A DNA stretch of 64,000 nt from Auriscalpium vulgare (taxonomy: Eukaryota; Basidiomycota; Agaricomycetes; Russulales; Auriscalpiaceae): NCBI GenBank assembly GCA_019915015.1, contig JAHBBC010000032.1, forward strand, positions 310,001 through 374,000, written 5' to 3'. The notes beneath the pieces were generated by a model. The model was given only the letters and a program-made list of their open reading frames with translations. It was not told where the DNA came from and did not search any database. This document shows, one piece after another, positions 46,621-58,051 of the stretch. Position numbers and translations under genes: made by a program. Position 1 is the first letter of the stretch. Each line of letters starts with the position of its first letter.

Positions 46621-49600
46621 CCACCTACTTGCTTGACTAATGTGCGTCGTGGTTACTTGTGCATATCCACTCAAGCTACCCTGCCATCAGCCCCCCCCCC
46701 CCCCCCCCCCCGAAACCCGGCTCTGAGACCCGGCGCTTTCTTCCCTCTCTGGTACAACGAACTACCGATCCCAGAAGTTACCTGGAGAATGGACGCCAGA
46801 GATGCTCGCGAAGAGGGCCTTCCACCTCCGCAACGTGCGAAGCAACTACCTCTCCCAATCGGGCCACACCAGAATCCAGCATTTGGAGCTTTTCGGTCTC
46901 CACTCCACGACGCAAAGATGAGGCTTTCTAATCATTAGTACCGGACACAGAGAGGTGCGGCGGGCCACGGGGGCCGGGATGCGGAGAAGATGTGGGTCGT
47001 GGGGAATGGTACGGAGAGCTGGTGGCGACACGCAAGGCTGGAAGAGGTGATGAAAGGCGAGGGCCGGATACTATCGAGGAAATCCACACCGTTTACGTCT
47101 GAACTATCCTGCCTATATGCGCCTGCTTGCGGTGTACGTCTGCTAGAACTCCCTATCCGCGCCACATTGTTCTTCCATTCGATCACATCGAACCCTCACC
47201 CGGAGAGGTTCCCCTCGCCCCAAACAGGACGCCATTTTGTATGCAGACATTACGTCTCCAAACTTTCGTGCTTCTCACAGTCAACTCTACTACCTGCCAA
47301 AGGCAATAACACCCGAGCTGCAATACGTCCTTCCGTCCCATCCCCAAAGACAAACGGAAGCGCACGCACACCTCACTATCCGGTTTGGTGGGGCGCTCGA
47401 CCTGAAGAAATGGACTTACCTCTCACTAGAGACGGGCATACACACGGGGCTATGATTCAGGCGAGTATGCAGGGAGCGCCTTGCGGATGTGCACCCGGCG
47501 GCAGGACCATGTGTTGCCTCTCATTGAGAGGTATGAACTGAACAGACGGATGGATGCCGCTGGCCCATTGACAGAGGACGAGCTCTCTCGTGCGTTTCGT
47601 CGACATCGCACTTTACTCTCGCTTATTTCCAATCCAGACTTTATCCAGGTCTTGGTTCACAGGGCTATACAGCCGTGAACGATTCTGTCACGCCTTTGGC
47701 TACCTCAAGCAAGCTCGCATCCCAAGATTTCCCAAATATGCAGCTTCCCTCGCTCGCGTGTCGTTGTCGGATGGTCATAACGAGGAAATTGCGCAAGAAG
47801 CATCAAAATACAAGCCTGGAGCTATCTCCGTCTGGAATTCAAGGCGCTTTGGTTTCCGATGGTTGATATGAATCCTTTCAGGTGCGATCTTCAACTCGCC
47901 AATGCCGGCCGACTTGTGACGATGATGCAGCGCTGCTGTGGCAGTATTCTGGACCTAATCAAGAAAGAACGCGAGATCGTTGACGACGACTGACTGCCGT
48001 AGGCGGGAGCCTCCGAGGTTGTCGACGTTTCTGACCCACCCCGCTTATGCTGCATCGGCATCCGTGCCTTCGACGATGATTTTCGACGCAAGCGACCTAC
48101 CCGAGGATGGCGACTTGACATCGATTGGAACACGACAGCGAGAAGGATAGTAGGTGGGCCACATTCTCATCTGATGGCTGCACAGTTCATTGATACCGTC
48201 CCACGTCAGGTAACGATCGTGGGCAGACAGCCTCTATGCTGTCAGTAGCATGCATTCTTTCCCCGGATGTAGCGATGTAGCTAATGCTTCTCGCAGCTCA
48301 TGCGTCCGATGTATCCTGGCCAAGTCCCTGGGATAAAACTTAACCTCTTCCACACAATCCTCGCCATGACCTCAGCAGGACCGACAGCCTTCAGTTCCTC
48401 ACAAATACTGTGACGATGGTTATCAGCCGGTTATCCCCGTGCGATTGGCTCGTGCCGCTGCTCGAAACGGATGCCAGCGCGAAAGCTGCGAAACTGTTTA
48501 CTACACAGTCGAGAACTACGGGCGTTCAAAGACAATCGAGCTCTTCAAACAGGTTTGTATGGGTATCAATTATTGCATACGACGAGACGCTTGTTAATGC
48601 TCCGTGCTTCAACTTAGATTGCGGAACTCCCCACTTCAATCAATGGCCGAGTAGATCTAGTCGGCGCTCGTGCGCTGTTCGAAGAAGTTCTTGGTACGGC
48701 GGAACTGAAGGACGGCGGCGTTGCTCTGGATTTCGATGTCGTTGTCGACAGCGAGGTTGACACTCGGCTGGAAAAGGCACGCGCCTACGCGAGCAGGCTC
48801 GGCTTGGCGGCATCTGGGACGCGGGGCCATGTCTTCATCAATGGGCAGTACTATGTCTTGGATGATGTGCGTTTCTTACTCGCTCTTTTTCCTTGGGATC
48901 CTCTAAACGATGACCGGCCTAGACCTTCCTTACGCAGCTTCAAGGCGGCGTGACCAAGGCTCTCGTCCACCTCCAGGAAGCTGTACGCCTCGTACTTAAG
49001 CCCCTTGGCTCCCGTCTGATTACGATCCGATAGATGTACGCGGGCACCCTATCAGAGGAGAGCACGCCGACCATTTCTACATACTTCTATGATCTCCCGG
49101 AGGCACATACGAGGCGCAATCCCCACATCGTTCCGTCTACCAATGCGGGAGGCGCACGAATGATCAGCACTCGCACTCTCCAACAGCATACGGGCTTCCG
49201 CTTCGGTGATGAATCTTTCATATATTCCCGTGAGTGTTCACTGTCGCCTGGTCACCTTTGTACTGAGAAGATGGATGCAGCTGCCGAGCAGGTGCCGTCG
49301 TCGATATACCTCGTCGCTGATCTTGATACTGAGGAAGGGCTGGGCATGGTTCAAAGGGCCTTAACGTTCCTCGTGAGCACTTTCCCGTCATTTCCACAGC
49401 TCAATCTCACGTTTGACGTTCGACACTCTCAAGGAGTCCCCAAGATCTCGATCGCGTGTGACATTTGTCCACAAACCCAACATCTTCTTCGTCGGAGATC
49501 CACCCCTTGAGACGCGTGTCGGCGCTATTCTCCCATCTGATTTATCAAGAACAGCTTGGAAGCATCTCGCCGCAACTTCTTCTGCAAGCACTGGGGGCTC

Positions 49601-52600
49601 CACACGCCTCAAGGAGAAGAAGGTCAGAAGGTGCTTAGCCCTGCCGCTTCCCTCGATAAGATCATGGGCGGTCTCGCCGTGGAAGACGTGAACGTGGAGA
49701 ATTACGAGGACTACATTAGGACCAGCGCCCAGGTCGTAAAACGTCTTGGCTTGCTCCCCGGCTCGACGGTTTTGGTCTTGAATGGCAGAGTATGGGTTTC
49801 GCATCAGCTGCTCCTCCATCTCTTGACTGAGTCCGCCTTATAGATCGTCGGACCTCTTTCCCCAGGGGACTTCAACGTGGATGATATCCACCTGCTGGAA
49901 GGTTACGAGATGGCCAAACGAATAGAACCGTAATCACAGCCCTAAAGGCGCATGCTCTAGGAGCGTTGGCGCGTTTTGAGGAGCGGTAGGTAACCACGCT
50001 CCGCAATCGGACACCGTGCTGACGGCAAGCCCCGCAGCCATGCACGCGCTCACCTCATCTCGCAAGCGTCATCCCTGATATCCAGTCTGCAGGTCGCACA
50101 TGCGGCTGCCGCGAACCAGCAGCGCACCTTCCGGACTCAGTCATACGCGACGCTGAATGGCAAGCACACGTGAGTTGTGTCCGCGTCAACGTTTCCGGAG
50201 AGCATCTGACCCGCTGCGCGCACACAGTACGTTCAGCATCGGTGATCGCCAGGAGGCCATCCATCGATTTGTCGTTGTCTTGGATCCGCTCAGTGAACAG
50301 GCCCAGCGGTATACAAGCTTGTTTGAGGTGAGTATGGATAGCGATTGGAAGAGGCTTGTACTGACAACTGCGGTAGTGGCTAAGTGAGATCCCCACGGTC
50401 CACGTCGAGTTCTACCTGCAGCCGGCCCCTACGATGAGGTAAAGCGCCGCCCGCTCAAGCTTCGCTTGTTCGTTGACCGTCGTGGATTTAGCTGCCTTTG
50501 AAGCGATTCTATCGCTACAATCTCCTGACAAAACACAGGTTCAACAAAGACGGGTAAGTCCGATGGGCGCGCTGTATATGGTGTGCTGACAGCATTTATC
50601 CAGGGAGGAAATCGTCCCCGAGGCCGTCTTCCGCGATCTTCCTGTGGACCCGATCTACACGCTCGCCCTTGATGAACCCACATCGTGGCTCGTCCGCCCG
50701 AAGAAAGCTCTCTACGATCTCGACAACATTCAGCTCGGCGTTCTCACCGGAGACGACCGACATAACGGCGTCGAGGCGATCTTCGAGCTCGATTATCTCG
50801 TCGCCGGCGGGCACGCTCGCGAATCGAACACCAACAGCCCTCCGCGTGGCGTTCAGCTGCAGCTCACGACGAGTGATTCAGCGCCGGTAGACGATACGCT
50901 CGTTGTCGCGAACTTGGGATATCTCCAGTTCAAGGTAAAGCCTGGCGTGTATCAACTGGAGATCAGAGAAGGCCGTGGCAGAGAGGTGTTCAAACTCGAA
51001 AGCGCAGGGAACACCGGATGGGACAGCGGTACTGTTGATGCGGTTGGGAGTGAAATCACTGTGACGAGCTTCAAAGGCTTGACACTGTATCCGCGTCTGG
51101 CTAGACTGCCTGGTAAAGAGACTGCGGACGTCCTCGAGGAAGAGGAAGAGGAGAAGGAACCGGTGGGTCTAGTTGATGACGTGGTCACTCGGTGCGTCGC
51201 GTGCTGTATTCTGCCACATCGACTCTGAATATTGTTTTCTTTTTCAAAGCATCACCTCGCTCTTCAGACATAAGGAAGCGCCATCGACCAGCGTCTCCAC
51301 TTCCAGACACGCGGACATCAATATCTTCACTGTAGCATCTGGTCTCCTCTACGAGGTACGCTCTTATACAGTTCGCTTCGCAGTACCGCTGAAATGATTC
51401 AAACAGCGATTTGCGTCTATCATGATCCTGAGTGTCCTGCGCAATACCAAACACAGCGTGAAGTTCTGGTTCATCGAAAACTCCTCTCGCCCTCGTTCCT
51501 GGTTCGTGCTCCACCATCCGGGCATGTCACCATATGACCGGGTTCACAGGAATTCATTCCTCACTTCGCGGTGGAGTACGGATTCCAATACGAGTTGGTC
51601 ACGTACAAGTGGCCCACATGGCTCCGGCGGCAGAAGGAGAAGCAGCGCATCATTTGGGCGTACAAGATCCTGTTCCTCGATGTCCTGTTCCCTATGGATC
51701 TCGACAAAGTCATCTTCGTCGACGCCGACCAAATTGTACGAGCGGACTTGAAGGAGCTCATAGATCTCGATCTGCAAGGAGCGCCGTATGGTTATACCCC
51801 GATGGGCGACGACAACACGGACATGGAGGGTTACCGTTTCTGGAAAACGGGATACTGGGCAGACTTCTTGCGCGGCAGACCGTATCACATAAGGTAATTC
51901 CTGGTCTGAGTAGTTGTCCAGTTTCTAACTTCGTTCGTCAGTGCGCTGTACGTCGTGGATCTTGTCCGCTTCCGACAGGTAAGTCGCTAGCTGCCGGAAT
52001 TTGGGCTCATTATTAATCAGACTTTTCGCTTCTAGATGGCTGCCGGAGTGAGTTCATAGTGCTATCTATCCATATCGTCGACCCAAGATATTGAATTTTC
52101 TGCAGGACATCTTGCGAAGCCAATATCAGCAACTGTCGGCGGATCCAAATTCGCTGGCCAATCTTGATCAAGGCAAGTGCGATACGACATGCATACATAC
52201 GAGCCGTAGCTCACTGCTCCGCCGCAGATCTCCCTAATAATCTACAGGGCCATATTCCTATTGTGAGTCAACAAGGACCATGGTACTACCGAGGTACTGA
52301 TTCCTTTCACAGTATTCATTACACGAAGATTGGCTATGGGTAAGTGACAATTCTAGCCTGCTTTCGAGACCATACTGATAGCTTTACAAACAGTGTGAGA
52401 CCTGGTGTACGTACAGTAATCTAACTAACACCTCGGCGACGGGGCTCATGGATTGAACAGGCAGCAAGGATAGACTTAACCGCGCCAAAACGATAGACTT
52501 GTGCCAGAATCCGTTGACAGTGCGTATCCAGTGGCGATCAGCGGCAGGTGGCTTACATCACTGCATGAGTAGAAAGAGCCGAAGCTCTCGCGCGCGGCGC

Positions 52601-52815
52601 GACAAATCCCAGAGTGGGAGGTGTACGATTCTGAAATCGCCGGCTTTGCTAGGCGGTTGGCGGACGAGGGCCGCATTCTTGGGAGCGCAGCAGTGGCGGA
52701 CATCAACGAGCTGGCCAACGCAGGTGTCACTGCACCGCCTGCTGTCACGGACGCTGCTGAGGAGGCCGATGAAGCGCAGGAGAGCATCGCTCCACCTTTG
52801 CGTGACGAGCTGTGA
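46620..52815 (+). CDS. UGGT: UDP-glucose:glycoprotein glucosyltransferase (ER quality control)
   Basis: This ER-lumen enzyme reglucosylates misfolded N-glycoproteins so that they rebind lectin chaperones. The N-terminal thioredoxin-like region shows SYPAI and AFFPL (46650-46760), [54 protein letters not shown] and [12 protein letters not shown] (47130-47760). The middle shows [12 protein letters not shown] (48298 onward), [41 protein letters not shown] and [11 protein letters not shown]. Then come [20 protein letters not shown] and a long clean stretch 50644-51180. The GT24 domain (51540-52500) includes [39 protein letters not shown] (DAD at 51721-51729), [19 protein letters not shown] and YSLHEDWLW. 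The C-terminus is PPLRDEL, an ER retrieval signal. Many short introns are credible. Several 1-base shifts remain, for example near 51487 and 52600. Confidence 0.9.
46691..46711 (+). repeat. C21 homopolymer
   Basis: A run of 21 C lies within the first coding segment of the glucosyltransferase, where siblings in the family have a normal SWPAPPLL-like coding stretch. It could be a real slippage tract or an assembly artefact. Confidence 0.8.
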
Positions 52816-53114
52816 TCTCTGACTCCAGAGATGGAGTTGGCCAGGAGGTGGCCTGTAGCTTAGGCGGTCAATAAAGTAAGCTACTGCGTACTACATATCA
52901 AAGCGTGCTCCTGGGTGATGGTCCGTGGCACGTCATGCAGGGCCGGGAGGGTGGCACGTTCCCGTCCGGCTCGGTGGCCTCGCCGGTGGCGTGGTTGGGT
53001 AATTCGGCGCCTTTGCGGCTTTTGTTCGTTCGGCGGATGCCGTTGCAAAACTCGCGGTATATAAGCCTGTCCGACAATAGCCTGATCATTGTCAAACCCG
53101 CCATTATATCCGCC
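52816..53114. promoter_or_regulatory. Intergenic between UGGT stop and A7 start
   Basis: About 300 bp serving as 3' region of UGGT and promoter of A7; contains GTATATAAGCC at about 53055-53065, a TATA-like string about 55 bp upstream of the A7 ATG. Confidence 0.35.
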
Positions 53115-54415
53115 ATGCCGATAGACCCCAGTTTATTCACGGTTGCCTCAAAGTCTGCACCCAACTTGGGGGCATATGTCTTCTTCACGATAGATCCTCT
53201 CGCCACAGTGGAGGCCCTGGCCGATCCCGAGGCTGACGAGCAGGCTCGAGCATTGTCGCCGAAGACGTATGTTGGGTATGTTTCCCAGGTGCGTCGCCAC
53301 AGCCATTTCATCGTGGTGGATGCTTAGCGCTCTCTGTCTTGGCAGTACTTGGCCTGCCGACTCCCGACCGCCGCTATTACAAGTGCACAATTTCCCTTCT
53401 TAGCAGGGGACTTCCGGAGGCAGACGAAGAAGAAGGCATTGAGGAAACGATGTGCGTTGGTGTTGGGTCCGCGCAACATCCGGAGGGTCGAGCGCCGATG
53501 ACGCCCAACCCGCCACTCCCCTGGGATGACGTGTACCACCACGTACATGGGACTGTCATCCTGCGCGTTGCCAACTGTGGGGGAGTGGACTCCCTCAGTC
53601 GCCCGCAACTATCCCACACCGCCATCGCGGAGACTATGATAACCCTGCACGACGACGGCTGTCGAAGCATCGATCTCATCAAGGCGCCTAGCGATGCGGA
53701 ATCGCAGCCAACGGGGCAAGGTACGGAGACGCCGCCACCAGAGGAATCAAGGTTTCACTGCAGCGTGCCACCGGCACCGACACACGCAGACGCTACTCCA
53801 ACCGCATATTCACCACCCACAGAGCCAGGCTCACCGACCACTGCACTCTACCTGAGTCCATTGAGGCAAGTGACCATCAGTGCTGACTACGAGGGTGAAT
53901 TTCCGTTCAGAGACGTGATGATGATGATGGCACGAAGCCTTCTATTCGAAATCGAAGACCCGAAGGACAGACTCGTGCCAGTCGCGCGATGCAGTACCAA
54001 GTGGGACACGACCGAAGAGTTCAGTGATGCGAAGCACATCTACAAAGAATTCAGAGCGATTGACAGGTTTGTTCCAGTCGCCAGATAGAAACACGACACT
54101 GATTTTTGCGCCAGAATTATAGCAGAATCGGAGGCGCGTCAGCGCGTCAAGAAGCAGCGTCGGCCGGAGCAGTATAACTTCGAGGATGCAGCAGAGAGTC
54201 CTCCAGTTCCGCGGCGCGGACCTTCAAGGCGAACGAAGACCGCTTCAAGACGGCAGAAGACGGAGAGGACTGTTGCTACCGGCAGCAAGACACGTATCCC
54301 ACCAGACAGGGTTTCCAGATCGACAGCGGCGGAGTCGAAGAAACGCGACCGCAAACAGTCATCTTCATCTTCGTCGCGAGAGCCTCGACCGCGCAAAGCA
54401 CGGAAACTGACATGA
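53115..54415 (+). CDS. Family A copy A7 (uncharacterised, likely nuclear)
   Basis: Exon 1, 53115-53288, 58 codons: MPIDPSLFTVASKSAPNLGA, YVFFTIDPLATVEALADP, ending TYVGYVSQ before GTGCGT. Exon 2, 53346-54066: LGLPTPDRRYYKCTISLLSR, EETMCVGVGSAQHPEGRAP, PPLPWDDVYHHVHG, a Pro/Thr-rich linker, LVPVARCSTKWDTTEEFSDA and KHIYKEFRAIDR. Exon 3, 54115-54415: IIAESEARQRVKKQRRPEQY, then a Ser/Arg/Lys-rich end with KKRDRKQSSS and PRPRKARKLT, which looks like a nuclear localisation region. The acceptor gives TAC where siblings have GTG or GTTCTT, so one base seems missing at the start of exon 2 and shifts frame. It is the only family A copy with a readable basic tail. Convergent with the CFEM gene. Confidence 0.75.
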
Positions 54416-55466
54416 CGCTGCAGTCACTGTGCACATGTGCGGAGTCTGTCCCAGGATTTAGCAGTAAATCAAATCTATTAAGCACGTACCGGCCGGCGTG
54501 CTGGCAGCTGAGAAGATGATTCGCGTAGATATTTATGCCAGTGTGTCGGAATGCCAATTGATTGCGCAGCTGGGAATTGCTTAGCAACGTCGCATTCGAG
54601 TCTATGTGCGGGCGGGAGAGAGTCGCTGCCACTGAGGACGAGTGTTTGCGAGTGCTTGCGAGTATTTGCTGCTCGGCACAGCGGGCCGGCGGACTGCCGG
54701 CGGGTGACGCGATCCGGGCCTCCGACGCACGCTTTCTCTCAGTCTCCAACGCGGAATCCAGGTACGTGCTCGCCTGTAGCTTTCCGTTGCCGCAAGACGT
54801 GGGTGGTAGCTTGCGGCGTGCCGTCCACGCGGTGTTGCCCTCCGAGTCGTCCGAGATGGCCGGTGGCGCCGTATAACATGACGGTTGCTGCGTCCCAGGC
54901 CCCGACTGCAGTGGGTGGCCACAGCAAGTCTCCGTATCCATCTCAGAATCCACGTCTCTTCGTCGAGCATCGAGCATCTTCCATAGCAACACACGACGGG
55001 CTGCTCGATGCACATCAAAATGTGCTTCGGGATTCGCATCGTGCCATGCGGCGGACCGACGTCGGACAAACGAGAATCCACCTGCATCGTGTGGTGGCGG
55101 CGCCCCATCTGTCGCGCACGCCGCCGTCCGTAGTCGCTCACTCAATGTTCAACGTTCAGCCTTTACAAGAGGCAGCGACAACTCTTTCTCTTTGATCACA
55201 CAACGTGCAGTACGGATTTAAACGCGGTGTGTATCTATCGTTGAAGCGGCAGTGCGCCGAAAGAACGTGCGTGGAACAGGTAATTGTAGGGCGACAAGAT
55301 GGAAGGATGCGGGATGACGGCTACAGAGACAATCGAATGGGCGAAAAAGAGAAGAGAAGAGAACAAGAATGATACATGCATGCAGTCTATGGTCCATGGC
55401 GGCTGCCCGGATGCTCAACACCAGCGGCGCACCGAAGGCTCCCTTTCATCATGAACACCAACGCGC
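54416..55466. other. Intergenic between A7 and the CFEM gene
   Basis: GC-rich with long open frames on both strands (up to 289 codons on the minus strand, 54276-55145), none with recognisable motifs. I regard these frames as composition-driven. Confidence 0.35.
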
Positions 55467-56130
55467 TCAGACCACGAGCGCGCCGCCCACGAGGATGCCG
55501 GCCGCGGCAACAAGCACGGTGCCCCACGCACCCACGCCGACGCCGGTCCACGCCTTCTGTCCAGCATTCGAGGACGTGTTGAGAGCGCTCGAGGCGGCGC
55601 TGCTCAGGCTGGAGCGCACGGACGAGGCCGCGGACGTCGCGGAGGACGCGCGCGACGAGAGCGAGGACCTGGCGGACGACTCGCCGGAGGAGAGCGAGGA
55701 GGACGCGGCCGAGTCGGTGGCCGACGCGGAGGTGGCGGAGGAGGAAACTGCCGGATGAGTGGTTAGCAGGGGCGCGTAAGGGAGAATGGAGGGACGTGCC
55801 GGCGGCGCACTGCGACTGCTGCAGCTGGAGTGCGGCGGCTTGGTCGTCGCTCGAGCACGATGAAGTGATGCACGACGTCGCGCTGGCTTGATACTGGGTG
55901 TTCGTGCAGACGCACTGGATATCCATGCTGCATGAGATAATCAATGGTCAGCTCGTGCGAACGAGGATGCGCGGCGGGACGCACATGTCTGGGCAGTCCT
56001 GGTTGCTCGCAGAGAGGCAGGTGAGGATGCACGGCGGGATGTCCGCCATGCTGGAGGGCACGGCGGACGAGGACTGCGCTAGAGCGGGCGCGGCAAGGGC
56101 GAGGGCGGCGAGGGCGAACGCGAACTTCAT
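55467..56130 (-). CDS. CFEM-domain GPI-anchored cell-surface protein
   Basis: Three exons join to exactly 185 codons: 55985-56130, 55800-55927, 55467-55747. MKFAFALAALALAAPALAQ is a signal peptide. The CFEM domain follows with eight cysteines: PPC, LTC, QDC, IQC, VC, TSC, SSC, SQC, including DIQCVCTNTQYQASATSC. A Ser/Ala-rich stalk (TSASATDSAASSSLSSGESS) leads to NAGQKAWTGVGVGAW and a hydrophobic end VLVAAAGILVGGALVV, the pattern of a GPI-attachment signal with the likely omega site near SNAG. CFEM proteins act at the fungal wall, some in haem uptake or host contact; the role here is unknown. Intron 2 begins GCACGT, a GC-AG intron required to keep the stalk in frame. Convergent with A7; a damaged copy lies at 62.0-62.6 kb. 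Confidence 0.9.
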
Positions 56131-58051
56131 CGTGATGGCGGTTGCTGGGAAAGTCAACAAGGAAGAGCGGGGTTCGGGTTGAAATCGCGCAGACGGGTTT
56201 ATATACCGCACGGCACGTGGATGTTCAGTGACAGCAAGTGCAGGATGACGTCTATGCATGCCTTGTGGCGCGGTGCTCTGTTCAAATAGGGAAGGCATCG
56301 GGATGCGCAGACGAACCCACGCGATCAGGGGGCCAGCGCCGCGGTGGCCAGGCCAAGGTGTCGACAAAGTGTGCAGTTATGTTCAATGCTGCGGGCGCTG
56401 CGCGGAGGCGACTCGGAGGCAAGAGCGTCGATGGCTCTCCGAGTCCACTCTGTATACGGTCCGGTTCCACCAAGAGACAGACAACTTGGCGAAAAACATC
56501 GCTGGGCTGACTACTCATCCCATCAAATGAGTGAACTTCACCCGACTGTCGCGAATCGAATAGATTGAGTGGTTGGAGGGGTGTAGAGACGAGAGCACGG
56601 TTGTCGAGTCGCCGAGCAGCATATGCATGCGGCATGCCCACAGATGGCCGTGCGAACGCAATACGGCAAACCCCGGCCGCCCCCGACGGACTGTATCCGA
56701 GACTGCTTGCTAGTAGAAACATGCACAGCGGCATGGCAGACGTGAGAGTAGACAGGGTAAACATCAGGAAACTTTGGGTATTGTATCATAAGTGTATCCT
56801 CATCTATTGCTAGTAGAACCTCCGAACGGGTGTAAAGTATGAGGTCTATAAGCTCTTGAAGCGTGGGCTATGTCGAATGCCAGAGCCTGAATGAGGCTAA
56901 TGTCGGTATTTGAGACTGAGGTGCGCGCCGACATAGTATCTTTTTGATAAACTGCGGACGACCTTTCCCGTCAAATACGATATACAATTTACATACAGGT
57001 ATCTGCTCCTGAATTGGATCAGCATGCGTAGCGGGGTGCTAGCATTGGGTCCGAGCCCAACTGCCGCCTCCTCGTGCATTCAAGTTTACGATCAACATCA
57101 GCGATAAAATCTGATATGATCAGCTCGTAGTTGCGGTGGTTGCGGTGCTGATATGGTCTCTTGAGCACGACGAGCTAGGAAACGCTTCTCTTCGAGCTGG
57201 CTCCTTGCCTGTCAACCGTAGTAAGTCTTTGAGTGACGTTTTCGGCACTTTTACTCACCAACGCAAGGGCGTCAAGTCTTTTCAGCTTCTTGGCCAGGCC
57301 CAGCTCATTCTCCTGCAAAGGAAGAGTGCGCTGCTCGACACGGCATCATGTGGAATTCCATAAAATGGTCTGACGCACGGGTGAATAGGAAGGCCTGAAT
57401 GCGGGCCTTGCGCGATATACATTGACTGTGTATTATCAAATTAGCCTACGCTTCAATGAACGGTAACAGAAGTATACACGCACGCGGTCCGACTGTTGAG
57501 AGCTCGGCCCGGCTCCCGTGGTCTGGCGATAACTACCTCCGCTTGCTGTTCCTGGTGATCTGCCGGCCTTGAAATTGCCGATAGTTAGCGCATCAAGCCC
57601 TTGAGTTTCCATGCTGACAGCTCACCGGCGTATTGAGCATCTTAGTGGGAATCGAATGCTGTTGAGTAGTACGTCGCTGTGAGCTGGCGGATCAGACTTC
57701 GAACAGACACTTACGACGTGAGACGGCCGCCAGTAGGGAGGCCGTACGGTCACTTGGCTGCTGAGGGTATTCGTGGATGCCTTGTCTCCAAGTCAGAGGA
57801 GCGAGCTCGAGATACAAAGACTGAGGAGGCGACTGACAGCCGGATCAAACGAGGAGGCAGTCGCTACCACTTGGGTCGGGGTAGGCTGCAAGGGTCCAGG
57901 AGATGGTACCTGCCATGCGTATCAAAGATTAGGAGTCGTCAAAGTCCAGACGAATTGAACTTACATTGTTTTCAGCATCTATCTGTCATATTTGGGCGGG
58001 TTTCAGATGCTGAGTAATGCCGAGCTGGTTATAGTGAGGTTTCGAGCTTAC
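56131..58051. other. CFEM upstream region and possible 3' exons of B4
   Basis: The segment 56440-56590 (GGTCCGGTTCCACCAAG, ATCGCTGGG, GAATCGAAT/GATTGAGTGGTT) is repeated upstream of the CFEM pseudogene at about 62710-62870, marking the promoter side of the duplicated unit. From about 57560 to 58040 the minus strand shows short candidate exons between plausible splice sites (for example after CTCAACAG and before GTGAGC at about 57630-57660), consistent with a micro-exon-rich 3' half of B4. None is supported by a sibling. Confidence 0.35.

Noticed and set aside
55369..55758. Plus-strand ORF rich in acidic residues (ERTDEAADVAEDARDESED)
   Set aside because: It is the antisense of the Ser/Ala stalk of the CFEM gene, whose spliced minus-strand frame is complete and divisible by three.
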